Assembly (NCBI RefSeq): GCF_023276435.1
Contig: NZ_JALLPO010000043.1
Span: 1 to 64,000 of the forward strand
Reading direction: 5' to 3'
DNA from: Sphaerisporangium perillae
GTDB taxonomy: Bacteria > Actinomycetota > Actinomycetes > Streptosporangiales > Streptosporangiaceae
DNA: 64,000 nt
Part shown: in pieces, positions 47,201 through 55,259 of the stretch
Numbering within the stretch: the first letter of the stretch is position 1
Layout: each line of letters opens with the position of its first letter
Position numbers and translations under genes: made by a program
The notes under the pieces: model-generated
What the model was told of the DNA's origin: nothing
Database searches by the model: none
What the model saw: only the letters and a program-made list of their open reading frames with translations

Positions 47201-48533
47201 TGCGATTCCCATGGACAACGTCCACCGGCTGGGCTTCGATTCCACCGACGGCACCCTCGCCACGGGATCGTCGCACCACGGGGTGCGGTTCTGGCGAATC
47301 GCCGGCGACAAGGTCACCTTACTTTCCAAGCTGCCCGAGCGGTCGCCGTACACCTGGGACATGTCCGCTCCCGCCGCCGGCCGTATCGCCACCACCGACG
47401 AGGACGGGCTGATCACCGTCTGGGACCTCACGCGGCGGCAGCCCGTCGAGACCTACCAGGACAGAAGCCGCACAGAAGCGATGTCCCTCGCCTTCAGCAA
47501 CGACGGCTCGATGCTCGCCTCGGCCGGAATCGGCCGCACCATCGTGGTCCGCGAGCGTGCCCGCACCCCGTTCAGCGGACACAGCGGAGCCGTGAACGAC
47601 ATCAAGATCAGCCCGGATGGCCGTATCGTCGCGTCGGCGAGCAGCGACGCCACCGTCCGGCTGTGGGACGTGCACGGGAACCTGATCGCCACGCTCGGCG
47701 ACCATCCCGATCACGTCCGGGCCGTCGCCTTCAGCCCAGACGGCCACCGGCTCGCGACCATCACCCGAAGCCACGCGGTCACCATCTGGGACGTCGACAG
47801 CAGGCGGAAGCTCACCACGATCACGTACAAGGGAGTCGGTGCCTCCACCGATGTCGGCTTCGATCCGCGCGGGCGCTTTCTCGCCGCGACCGCGCTCGGC
47901 CGGATCCGCTGGGCCATCAGCAATGCGGAGAACCCAGTCGAGGTGCCGTTCCCGGGCGCTCAGTGGCTCGCCTCGTCACTGGCGTTCAGCCCCCGCGATC
48001 CGCTCCTCGCCACCGCCAGCCCCGCCGGAGACCTCAACGTCCTGGACCTGGCCCGGAACCGGGAGGTCCACGCCCTCAGGACCAGGCAAGGCTCGGTGCT
48101 CGACGTCGCCTTCAGTCACGACGGCAAACTGATCGCCACGGCGGGGGCCGACCGGACCGTCAAACTCTGGGACACGCGGACCGGAACTCTGTCTGCCACG
48201 CTGCAAGGCCACACCGCCCCCGTCCAGGCGCTGGCCTTCAGCCGGGACGGCCGTGCGCTCGCGTCCGCGGGCGACGATCGCACGATCACCGTCTGGGACC
48301 TCCCGTCCAGGCGGCCGACGGCGACGCTCACCGGCCACACGGCCCCGATCAGGGGCCTGGCTTTCAGCACGGACGGCGACCTGATCTCGGGAGGAGGGGA
48401 CGGCAAAATCATCCGCTGGTCGCTCCAGCCCGATTCGATGGCCGGGAAGCTCTGCCGTGAGATCGGCCGCGACCTCACCCACAAAGAGTGGGCCACCTAC
48501 CTCCCGTCCGTGGACTACCGCCCCTCGTGCTGA
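44253..48533 (+). CDS. BTAD-STAND (nSTAND1)-TM-WD40 regulator, about 1426 aa
   Basis: Start GTG 44253 after CGGAGTTTGG; an ATG at 44181 adds 24 residues but has no ribosome site. Winged helix plus BTAD (1-245; FHVLGPLSVSRDGRLVPV) is followed by an nSTAND1 ATPase with P-loop GASGSGKSS near 309-317 and Walker B LLVVDQFEE. A single membrane helix (~715-738, HLLAGMATLFLLAMLGGG) precedes a long WD40 propeller region (~800-1410) of about 12-14 repeats, such as GHTAPVQALAFSRDGRALAS. Only the membrane helix separates a DNA-binding head from an extracytoplasmic or cytoplasmic sensor propeller. These giants are common in actinomycetes; the signal is unknown. It is the main cargo of the tRNA-repeat-bounded segment. 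Confidence 0.9.
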   Translation: MKFHVLGPLSVSRDGRLVPVSGAPKLQLTLAALLSRAGQPVSTDWLIAAVWGDQPPASARRNIHLYVHQLRRSFGGHVVDGRPGGYAIITDDLDAARFRSLATQGSAALDRGDLQPAHDRLRAALDLWRGPAFAEFGDHALIADEARRLEESRLTAHDRLAEAKLALGRHIEVAAELADLTRERPYRESLQGHLMLALYRSGRQVEALEVFRRTRDLLNAQLGIEPGPVLQRLHEAMLRGDEDLLPALSLPPRMPATPQETEEWAPEVCPYRGLMPFQPEDEAWFFGRSHLVDRLRELVDRLPMVAVFGASGSGKSSLLRAGLLGTISSAQGTAQPWRDLIMTPGEHPLDTLVDLVAKTSGVDPEALRDDLAGDPDALSAALDIAQRSASASDARQSRRLLVVDQFEETFTLCADDGERRRFVEALLGMTLGADRRTVVVLGVRADFLAHLTQHPGLVEALGGEAQLLVGPVSSADLQEIVVRPAAQAELTVEPDLLATVVADAAEEPGSLPLVSHAMLETWRNRTGRSLTLSAYQAAGGVRGAIAQSAERVFDELAPAEQRAARRIFLRLTALGDGTEDTRRPISRAELVGVADPEVTSGVLDRLAAARLVVLAEETVDVAHEALIRAWPRLHRWLTADRENLFVHRRLTDAAQTWRELQRDSGALYRGTQLLAARTWGEDHPQELNDIESAFLRASSALEESERTATRRRTRLLQHLLAGMATLFLLAMLGGGVAVRQGQEAGRQQVVALSRQLSLKARSLAGTDPDLAGLLAIAAFRLNPETETRGGLLSVSATAQHRIELNAEGPTIFWVALSSDGSRLASAGADGAVTLWDPRRRTRVATFSEHTELAGTGDVYARSVAFSRDGALLASTARAPGLAATEGSIVVRDIASRRPVFRRSPEKLTDAMALSPDGTKIAVGAGNGAIELWDLPRGSRRTLKVHREEVAALAFSADAAFLVSATGGREHPVVWDVASGTKVAAIPMDNVHRLGFDSTDGTLATGSSHHGVRFWRIAGDKVTLLSKLPERSPYTWDMSAPAAGRIATTDEDGLITVWDLTRRQPVETYQDRSRTEAMSLAFSNDGSMLASAGIGRTIVVRERARTPFSGHSGAVNDIKISPDGRIVASASSDATVRLWDVHGNLIATLGDHPDHVRAVAFSPDGHRLATITRSHAVTIWDVDSRRKLTTITYKGVGASTDVGFDPRGRFLAATALGRIRWAISNAENPVEVPFPGAQWLASSLAFSPRDPLLATASPAGDLNVLDLARNREVHALRTRQGSVLDVAFSHDGKLIATAGADRTVKLWDTRTGTLSATLQGHTAPVQALAFSRDGRALASAGDDRTITVWDLPSRRPTATLTGHTAPIRGLAFSTDGDLISGGGDGKIIRWSLQPDSMAGKLCREIGRDLTHKEWATYLPSVDYRPSC

Positions 48534-48654
48534 AGGCCCGTACACCAGGCCTCTCTGCATACGGCCGGCTTAAGGATGCCCATCCGATCGGGTAGGAGCG
48601 CGTCGCTCTCGGTTCCCGGCCCATGGTCAGCTCTGCGGGTGCCGACAGTTCGTC

Positions 48655-49030
48655 CGGCCCAAGACGCAGGACTCGGCGCGGACCGTCCCGCTTTCCCCGA
48701 TCTGCGTCGAAGCACTCCGCGAACACCGTAGGCGCCAGTGCGCCGAACAGTCCGGCCGCTGGCAGTAAAACGGCCTTGTCTTCCCCTCACGCCGCGGAAC
48801 CCCCATGGAGCCGGACAACCTCCGCCGAAGCTGGGGAGCGATCCGCACGGCCGCCGGCCTCGGCGACCTGCGCTTGCCACGACCTCCGACACACCTGCGT
48901 CACCCTGCTCCTCAACCTCGGCGGCGCTCACCGAGCTTTTCGACAAGCTGGGTCTACCATCACGCCTAGCCCCTTAGCAGAGGAAGGGCCGGCGACATTG
49001 CTGTCATTGGAGATCAAAAACGCCCCGTAG
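48655..49030 (+). pseudogene. Tyrosine-integrase relic, C-terminal half
   Basis: The plus strand reads KTQDSARTVPLSPICVEALR, then an in-frame TAA, then NGLVFPSRRGTPMEPDNLRR and SWGAIRTAAGLGDLR. After a frameshift it gives CHDLRHTCVTLLLNLG, the HxLRHT box of phage-type integrases. The GHS helix and the catalytic Tyr segment are lost; the reading ends at TAG 49030. It abuts the tRNA-Phe repeat, the normal place of an integrase in a tRNA-integrated element. Confidence 0.85.
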
Positions 49031-49051
49031 CACGGATGCTCGGGGCGTTTT
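49017..49051. terminator. Bidirectional hairpin with A/T tails beside the tRNA relic
   Basis: AAAACGCCCCG (49017-49027) pairs perfectly with CGGGGCGTTTT (49041-49051). On the minus strand it would terminate the tRNA-Phe transcript; on the plus strand, the integrase. Confidence 0.75.
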
Positions 49052-49095
49052 GGCTGTTCAGGTGATGTGGTCAGGGGCGGGGTCGAACCGCCGAC
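49029..49095. repeat. Right copy of the tRNA-Phe-derived direct repeat (att-like)
   Basis: The better-preserved partner of 43057-43121. It runs from half of the hairpin through the acceptor and T-arm of the tRNA relic. Confidence 0.8.
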
Positions 49096-49111
49096 CTTCC
49101 GCTTTTCAGTC
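49068..49111 (-). tRNA. 3' fragment of tRNA-Phe(GAA), not functional
   Basis: The minus strand reads ACTGAAAAGCGGAAGG, GTCGGCGGTTCGACCCCGCC and CCTGACCA. This is the anticodon loop (GAA), variable loop, T-arm and acceptor 3' strand of an actinobacterial tRNA-Phe. Everything 5' of the anticodon loop is absent and the encoded end is not CCA. It is typical of the tRNA portion carried at an attachment site. Confidence 0.8.
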
Positions 49112-49341
49112 CTTGATGTGGCTGCGCGCACGCCCTGCGGGCGTGAAAATCGGGGGTGGTTGCCCGCCGACGTCGATTCCGCCTGGTGCCAGGTCGAGGC
49201 CGGTTTTCAGTCTGACGCCGGGAGCCGCCCCAGGGGCCCTGGAATGTCGCTTCGAGCACGAGAGCCCGGCTCTTGATTCCCCCTACCGGCTCCCCGGGCA
49301 ACCACCTACCTGTCCGCCACGGGAGAAGACGAGGACAAAGG
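49112..49341. other. Non-coding left end of an IS110-type element
   Basis: About 230 bp without a gene, containing the hairpin CACGCCC-tgc-GGGCGTG (near 49130-49146), between the truncated tRNA and the IS110 transposase. In IS110-family elements the region upstream of the recombinase encodes the bridge RNA; whether a fossil of one remains here cannot be decided by reading. Confidence 0.4.
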
Positions 49342-50090
49342 GTGCAGGAAACCAACGAACCACTGGAGCTGGTCGAGCGGGTCGCAGCCATCGACATCGG
49401 CAAGAGCGGCCTGGTCGTGTGCGTACGAGTCTCACACGACGACAAGCCCGGCCGGCGCTGTCAGGAGGTACGCGAGTACACCACGCTGACCGCGTCCCTG
49501 CTCGCCCTGGCCGACTGGCTGCGCTGCCAGAGCGTCACCCTGGTCGCCATGGAAGCGACGTCGGACTATTGGAAGCCCGTCTACTACCTGCTAGAAGCCG
49601 AGGGATTCACCTGCTGGCTGCTGAACGCCAAGCACGTCAAGAACGTCAAGAACGTCCCCGGACGACCCAAAACCGACAAACTCGATGCAGTCTGGCTGGC
49701 CAAGGTCGTCGAACGCGGCATGTGCCGGCCCAGCCTCGTGCACCCCAAGCCGATCCGCCAGCTCCGCGACCTGACCCGGTATCGGCGCAGCCTGGTACGC
49801 GAACGAACCCGCGAGAAGCAGCGGGTGGAGAAACTGCTGGAAGACGCACAGATCAAGCTGTCCAGCGTGATCAGCGACATCTTCGGCGTCTCCGGCCGCC
49901 AGATGCTGGCCGCGTTGATCGACGGGCAGCGCGACCCAAAGACGCTGGCCCAGATGGCCCGCGGTCCGATGCGCTCCAAGGTCCCTGTCCTGCAAGAGGC
50001 ACTGACCGGGCACTTCACCGACGAGCACGGCTTCCGGCTGATGCTCAATCGAATCGACGACCTCACCGCCACGATCGAGGCTGTCTCCCG
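49342..50090 (+). pseudogene. IS110-family transposase, truncated after the DEDD domain
   Basis: From GTG 49342 the frame gives the RuvC-like N-terminal domain: RVAAIDIGKSGLVVCVRV, VAMEATSDYWKPVYYLL, GRPKTDKLDAVWLAKV and the coiled segment to RIDDLTATIEAV. At about 50090 it changes to unrelated sequence and the C-terminal Transposase_20 domain with the catalytic Ser is absent. The frame stays open to 50445 only by chance. It is non-functional. Confidence 0.85.
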
Positions 50091-50138
50091 CCTTCGGGTG
50101 TCGGGCCTACGGTGCATGCATCACCTTGACGAGATCCC

Positions 50139-50249
50139 GATGCAGACGTCTGGCACAGCCAGATCGCGGCCACGATGGACATCTGCAGCGAGGTGTCTTC
50201 CGAGGCCGCCCGGACGGCGCTCAAGAAGCTGGGCGAGCAACTGGAATAG
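50139..50249 (+). pseudogene. C-terminal tail of a tyrosine integrase
   Basis: This frame reads DADVWHSQIAATMDICSEVS then SEAARTALKKLGEQLE and stops at TAG 50249. HSQIAxTMDIYS is the catalytic-Tyr segment of actinophage/ICE integrases; here the Tyr position is Cys. It lies 78 bp from a tRNA-Ala 3' end, the expected position for an integrase next to its attachment site. Confidence 0.75.
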
Positions 50250-50284
50250 CCGTTGCTGTACAGCGCTGCTGTACGGAGATCAAA

Positions 50285-50318
50285 AAAAAGCCACCTCCCG
50301 TGATGGGAAGTGGCCTTT
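50285..50318 (-). terminator. Terminator downstream of the tRNA-Ala relic
   Basis: AGCCACCTCCC and GGGAAGTGGCCT form a stem with one mismatch, and the minus strand ends in a run of U (A-run at 50282-50289). This is a classical intrinsic terminator for the tRNA read on the minus strand. Confidence 0.75.
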
Positions 50319-50324
50319 GACCTG

Positions 50325-50368
<44 letters not shown>

Positions 50369-50525
50369 GCATTCGTATCGATCGCTTGGCCTGGCGTTTG
50401 AGCTGGTCAACCGGGTCGCCAGTGTGCATCGACGTGCATGTTTGAGCGGCGTGATGTCAACGACGGCTGAATGCTGACCCCCTGGCGTCGTCTGAATTCT
50501 GACCCCCCTCCGTTGCGCTTGATCG

Positions 50526-51350
50526 TTACTGGTCGTTGCTGTGGTCGGCCGCGGGCACGCGGCCCAGGTCGCGGTTTTTGAGGCGGTAGCTGTCTCCCTT
50601 CAGACTGATGACCTCGGCGTGGTGGACGAGCCGGTCGATCATCGCTGCGGCTACGACGTCGTCGCCGAACACCTCTCCCCAGCGTCCGAACGGTTTGTTG
50701 CTGGTGACGATCAGACTGGCCCGCTCGTAACGGCTGGAGACCAGTTGGAAGAACAGGTTGGCGGCCTGGTGCTCGAAGGGGACGTAGCCGACCTCGTCCA
50801 CGATCAGGACCGGGATCCGCGACAGTCTGGTCAGCTCGTCTTGGAGTGTCCCGCGGATGTGGGCGTCGGCGAGGCGGTCTACCCACTGGCCGGCGGTAGC
50901 GAAGGCGACCCGGTGGCCGGCCTGGCAGGCGCGGATACCCAAGCCGATTGACAGGTGGGTCTTTCCGGTGCCCGGCGGACCGAGGAACACCACGTTCTCA
51001 CGGGCGGCGACGAAGTCCAACGTGCCCAGGTGCGCGATGACGTCGCGTTTGAGGCTGCGCTGGTGGTCGTAGTCGAAGTCCTCCAGTGCCTTGCGGGCGG
51101 GGAAGCGGGCCGAGCGGATCCGTGCTTCACCGCCGTGCGATTCCCGGGCGGCGACCTCTCGCTGCAGGCAGGCGGCCAGGAACTCCTCATGGCTCCAGGA
51201 CTCGGCCCGGGCCCGCTCGGCGAGCCGTTCCACCGCTGCTGCCAGCGATGGCGCCTTCAGCACGCGGGTGAGATAAGCCAGTTCGGCATCCAGGTTGCGT
51301 GAGCCACCGGCGGCCGCCGTGCTGGTCGTGGCTGGCGCGCGTGCAGCCAT
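50526..51350 (-). CDS. istB: IS21 helper ATPase IstB
   Basis: 274 residues from ATG 51350, which overlaps the istA stop (TGATG). AAA+ (DnaC-like) ATPase with Walker A GPPGTGKTH, Walker B LIVDEVGYVPFE and sensor motif IVTSNKPFGRWGEVFGDD. IstB assembles on DNA and selects target sites for IstA. The frame is intact. Confidence 0.95.
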   Translation of the reverse strand: MAARAPATTSTAAAGGSRNLDAELAYLTRVLKAPSLAAAVERLAERARAESWSHEEFLAACLQREVAARESHGGEARIRSARFPARKALEDFDYDHQRSLKRDVIAHLGTLDFVAARENVVFLGPPGTGKTHLSIGLGIRACQAGHRVAFATAGQWVDRLADAHIRGTLQDELTRLSRIPVLIVDEVGYVPFEHQAANLFFQLVSSRYERASLIVTSNKPFGRWGEVFGDDVVAAAMIDRLVHHAEVISLKGDSYRLKNRDLGRVPAADHSNDQ

Positions 51351-52579
51351 CAGGCCACCCCCTCGGCCGTCAACAGGGCGTCGTAGTCGCTGAGCGGGCG
51401 CTGCTCGACCTCGACCTCGGCCGGGCCGGTGGTGGGAGCCCGCAACTGCACCCCGCCGCGCAACGCGGCGGCGGCGTTGGCGTGCGCTGGATCGGTGATG
51501 GTCTGATGGGAGGCCCAGCATCGCTGGTGCCGGGCCACCGGCCGGCCACCGCAGGTCACGCTGACCTGCTCCAGATCGGCGACGACCTCCACCAGCCGGC
51601 CGATCGCCGAGGGATGCACCGAGTAATCGTTGGAGGCGATCCGCACGTAATGATCGCGCGGGAGCCGGGTCGAGGTCCGCCACCCGACCGTCGGCGCGAC
51701 CGGCGGCAACGCCACCATCGCCGCCAGATCGGCGTGCAGCCGGTCCACCGGCCGGCACTCCAGACGGCGATGACGGCGCGCGTTGGCCTTGCCCAGCCAT
51801 TGCGCCAGCTGCGCGTTGAAGTCGTGCGGGGAGCCAAAACTACGCCCCGGCAGGAACGAGGTCTCCAGATAGCCGTTGGCCCGCTCCACCAGCCCCTTGG
51901 CCTCCGGATCACCCGGGCGGCATTGCCAGATCGCGATCCCCAGTACCCCGCGGAACGCCTGCGCCTGCGCGGTCAGCTGCGCACGGCCCGCCTTCCACTG
52001 ACCGATCGCGCTCTCGTTGTCCCACACCAGCGTCTTGGGCACCGCGCCCAGCCCCGACAGCAGCGCCCAGTGGCCGGCGAACAGGTCCCCGGCCTTCCGC
52101 GAGGGCAGCATGCGAGCCATCAGCCACCGCGAATACCCCAAGACCATGACCAGCACCGGCGGGCTGCCCCGATGCCCCGCTCCCAGCGGCACCTTCACCG
52201 GCGGGAACCATAGATCGCATTGCGCCAGCTCACCGGGCTGGTACGTCGTCCGCGACGCCGGATCCACCGGCTGGTAAAACGGCCGCAGCAGCCGAATCCG
52301 ATCCTTGAACACGGTCATCGAACGATCCCAGCCGATCCGTTCGGCGATCACCGTCGCCGGCATGCGCGGGAAGTCGGCCAACAGCGCCCGGATCTGCGGT
52401 TCCACCGCATCCACGATCGACCCCTTACCCGCACGCCGGTACGTGGGCACCTCATCGGCCGCCAGCGCCCGCTTGACGGTGTTCTTCGACATGCCCAGCC
52501 GCCGAGCTATCGCCTTGATCGGCATCTGCTCGGCCCGGTGCAACCGGCGGATCTCCGCCCAGTCCTCCACCTTGATCAC
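51350..52579 (-). CDS. istA: IS21 transposase IstA
   Basis: 409 residues. N-terminal helix-turn-helix (PIKAIARRLGMSKNTVKRAL), DDE-type catalytic core with the first Asp in AQCDLWFPP, the second in WDNESAIG and the Glu in GLVERANGYLE, then a C-terminal beta domain. It cuts and joins the element ends together with IstB. No disruption, so the element is probably recent and possibly active. Confidence 0.95.
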   Translation of the reverse strand: MIKVEDWAEIRRLHRAEQMPIKAIARRLGMSKNTVKRALAADEVPTYRRAGKGSIVDAVEPQIRALLADFPRMPATVIAERIGWDRSMTVFKDRIRLLRPFYQPVDPASRTTYQPGELAQCDLWFPPVKVPLGAGHRGSPPVLVMVLGYSRWLMARMLPSRKAGDLFAGHWALLSGLGAVPKTLVWDNESAIGQWKAGRAQLTAQAQAFRGVLGIAIWQCRPGDPEAKGLVERANGYLETSFLPGRSFGSPHDFNAQLAQWLGKANARRHRRLECRPVDRLHADLAAMVALPPVAPTVGWRTSTRLPRDHYVRIASNDYSVHPSAIGRLVEVVADLEQVSVTCGGRPVARHQRCWASHQTITDPAHANAAAALRGGVQLRAPTTGPAEVEVEQRPLSDYDALLTAEGVA

Positions 52580-52879
52580 CCTCCAGAGTGGACTGAAGGG
52601 GGTCAGTTTTCGGCCGTCGCCACAGGGTCAGTTTTCACCCGTCGTCGACACGAACGAGTACGCATCGGCGTTCACTTCTGCCGTGACATGACGTCTTCTG
52701 CTGCCGACAGGCATCGACATCAACGGAGCATGTTCATGCGGCCCGCCGGCAGCCTCCCCCCGAACCCTCAGGACCACCCCGGCCAAATCCTCAGTACGCG
52801 GACAGATCCCGGCGGGAAGCCGGCCAAAGAGAAAGTAGCGACATCCGCGTGCTGGTCCAGATCCTTCGACCCGGCTCAG

Positions 52880-53318
52880 CCTACGGCGCGCTCGCGCTGT
52901 GGTCCGGGAGGTGCTCCAGCAGGTCGGCCACAGCGAGGACGCAATCGCCGACGCCGAAGTCATCGTGGCGGAACTCGCCGCCAATGCCGAGAAGCACGCG
53001 AGCCAGCCATAGCAGCTGCGCATCTAAAGCCTGGGTACCATCCCGACCTGGTGCGAGGTCGTGGACGGCGATCCCGAACCTCATAAGGTCCTCGCTATGT
53101 TCCACCGCCTCGGCTCGCTGAAGGAGACCGATCTACCCCAGCTCACCGGAAGCGACCGCGGCCTATTGCTGGCCCATCAACTCTCCGACGGCCACCGCCA
53201 GGCGTACCCGGCCAGGGCTCTCACCGACACACCCGGCAAAGCCGTCGCGTTCGCGCTACCAACCCGATCAGGCAGCCGCCTTACCTTCCCGCCACTCCCT
53301 TTGCGGTTCACCAGCTGA
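52880..53318 (+). pseudogene. Anti-sigma-factor-type ATP-binding protein with two internal stops
   Basis: The frame reads RAVVREVLQQVGHSEDAIAD and AEVIVAELAANAEKHASQP, then TAG, four codons, TAA. It resumes as SLGTIPTWCEVVDGDPEPHK, LGSLKETDLPQLTGSDRGLL and ends at TGA 53318. AELAANAxKHA is the N-box of HATPase (SpoIIAB/RsbW-like) regulators common beside actinomycete regulatory genes. The start is not identifiable. Two nonsense codons make it non-functional. Confidence 0.75.
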
Positions 53319-53373
53319 ACTGACTCGCCGGAAAGTCAAGGCTCGTGGCCGCAGTGGCGGGGCTGCCTCGCCA

Positions 53374-55131
53374 TTAGGACCGAACTTGCACTGCCCCGCT
53401 GAAGGCAGCCCAGAGGTCATCCGCGTCCTCTAAAACTGGCTGCACCGCTGCCCCGAAATTGCTCAATATCTCGTGCTGTTGGGCCGGGTTCCACCGCGTG
53501 CTTTGAGCCACGAGTGACTGCAAATATTCAGGAGCAAAGGGTGTTACCTGCCTGACAATAGGCCGCCATAGGGCTATAGCTTCACTAGGCCCAACCGGGT
53601 CAGCCAACTCAACACGAAATAAATTTTTAGGGAGCTCATCCAAATAAGATACTAAGCAGTCTGCGATCGCCGCGATTAAGAGCCATGTCGCACCTTGACA
53701 CTGGAGATAGTCAAGCTGCTTACGCTTGCCGCCCTGCAGACGAGGGAGATTTCGTAACTCTAGCCGCCGTTCTTCTACAGCCTTTCCAGCCCCCCAACAC
53801 AGCAGGAAATGGCGTGCCGTTGTGTCTTCATTGAAATATCGGCGATAAAGTGAATTGGAATCCCAGATTGAGGCAGGGTTTCTGTGGGCGGTCACAGGAT
53901 CACCATGGAACGACACTAAAGCGCGGGCAGCATACGTCGCGCGCACAGCCCCGATGTCTACCCGACGAACTGCGTCCTGACTTCCTCCCCGGCGCGGGCG
54001 TACATAGTTCGAGACACCCAAATCTGAAAATTCTTTTGCGAGTCGCCGCTGCGTACGATCATTGCTGCGAAAGTCCTCGATCGCGACACTATTCTGGCGA
54101 TTGTTACGCTTTATAATCTTTTCAACGATGGACTGGTCCTGGCATTTGATGAAACGAATGCCAACATGCGCTTGCTCAAGATCAATCCCCTCATTACCAG
54201 TGAGCACCCCGGTGGTCTGGGCACCATTTACAATGGAAAGACCCTTAATGAGTAGCCTACCCTCATCGTCGATTTCAAAATGCTCGACCAGGGCAGTAAT
54301 GCCGTTATTGTAGACAAAAAAGTTTTCGGGTTCTTGTTGCAAGGTCATGCGGATGCCGTTGTTTATGTTGCTCGCGCGGTTCACTCGGCCCAGGTAGTCT
54401 CGCACATTCGCCGAAAAGAGAGTCTCTCCGTATGACCAATACTGTCCTGCCAGCCAACTCATTGGCACACTGGTTTGGAGTGCCTCCCATCCGGGACCGG
54501 AAATTCTTTGACCGCCATTCCATGGAAGTCGCATTATCTCCTTGACCGCGATGGGGGATTCGTAGCTCTGATACCATGCAGCAAGCTGGGGTGAAGATAC
54601 TTCCAAGCTCTCCACTCTGACCTCTGATGCAACTTCCGGATAGCGCGAGTCCAGAGCATTCTGCGCGGCGTCCCGAGCTCCAGTCAGTGCATCGTGGACT
54701 TGTGGCTGATCATCCAGGTTATGCACAAACCAAATTTTCAGGTGCCTGATTTCCCCATCTTTGAGGGCCTCACGGGCTGATGAGATCGCCGACTCCAGCC
54801 GGGCCGGCAGCCCTTTGAGCTCCTTCGTCAGCAGCCAGTCAACTGCTTGGTGAAGGCTCTGTACCTTCGCCTCGGCGACCACGCGACGCCGCGTAGCTTC
54901 GTACGCCTGGGCGAGCACAACGATGCCAGCGTCCCGGTCCACATATACGAAGTCACATGAACGATCCCCTGAACCATCAGTGAGAGCATCCGCAGCAACG
55001 GCGTGAATATCCTCGATTCCCAAAAGGACTTGCGCAGCGAACAAGAGCCGCTTGCTGTGCTTATATTGATCCAGATCAACTCTGGCGTCCAAAGCCGCAT
55101 TCAGCGCTAAATCAGGGGTCACGCCATTCAT
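53374..55131 (-). CDS. AIPR-family (abortive infection phage resistance) protein
   Basis: 585 residues from ATG 55131, GGAGAGA seven bases upstream. Centre and C-terminus match the AIPR family: NFFVYNNGITALVEHF, LSIVNGAQTTGVL, KIIKRNNRQNSVAIEDF. The N-terminal ~170 residues resemble a nuclease-like region (DRSCDFVYVDRDAGIVVLAQ, then VVAEAKVQ). AIPR proteins occur in abortive-infection loci and in the Mza defence system. Codon use is visibly more A/T-rich than elsewhere in the window, indicating transfer. It is the last gene of the defence operon's strand, 128 bp after the methylase stop, with its own promoter-like sequence. Confidence 0.87.
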   Translation of the reverse strand: MNGVTPDLALNAALDARVDLDQYKHSKRLLFAAQVLLGIEDIHAVAADALTDGSGDRSCDFVYVDRDAGIVVLAQAYEATRRRVVAEAKVQSLHQAVDWLLTKELKGLPARLESAISSAREALKDGEIRHLKIWFVHNLDDQPQVHDALTGARDAAQNALDSRYPEVASEVRVESLEVSSPQLAAWYQSYESPIAVKEIMRLPWNGGQRISGPGWEALQTSVPMSWLAGQYWSYGETLFSANVRDYLGRVNRASNINNGIRMTLQQEPENFFVYNNGITALVEHFEIDDEGRLLIKGLSIVNGAQTTGVLTGNEGIDLEQAHVGIRFIKCQDQSIVEKIIKRNNRQNSVAIEDFRSNDRTQRRLAKEFSDLGVSNYVRPRRGGSQDAVRRVDIGAVRATYAARALVSFHGDPVTAHRNPASIWDSNSLYRRYFNEDTTARHFLLCWGAGKAVEERRLELRNLPRLQGGKRKQLDYLQCQGATWLLIAAIADCLVSYLDELPKNLFRVELADPVGPSEAIALWRPIVRQVTPFAPEYLQSLVAQSTRWNPAQQHEILSNFGAAVQPVLEDADDLWAAFSGAVQVRS

Positions 55132-55218
55132 TACCGGCTCTCTCCAGATGAAGTCGAGCCCCGGAGGAGGGCAAGCCAAGACTCTGTAGAAACTAAGGAA
55201 TTCATGTGAGCGCCGTAT

Positions 55219-55247
55219 ACTATAGGTAATATCCCGATTTTACGGAA
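55219..55247 (-). promoter_or_regulatory. Candidate promoter of the AIPR gene
   Basis: Minus strand: TTCCGT, 17-bp spacer, TATAGT, ~88 bp upstream of the AIPR ATG. It stands out as AT-rich in the 128-bp gap. It would allow AIPR to be expressed independently of the upstream three-gene unit. Confidence 0.45.
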
Positions 55248-55259
55248 ATGATACGCATG

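Larger units (their letters stand above)
50455..52650. mobile_element. Complete IS21-family insertion sequence
   Basis: A 2196-bp element carrying istA and istB. The ends are inverted: TGTCAACGACGGCTGAATGC at 50455 against TGTCGACGACGGGTGAAAAC reading inward from 52650. Each end carries repeated CTGAxxxCTGACCC-type motifs typical of IS21. No matching target duplication is visible (left flank GGCGTGA, right flank CGAACGA). It inserted ~85 bp from the tRNA-Ala fragment, within already decayed sequence. Confidence 0.9.

Noticed and set aside
49068-49111. Functional tRNA-Phe gene
   Set aside because: Only the part from the anticodon loop to the acceptor 3' strand is present; the 5' half and stem partners are missing.
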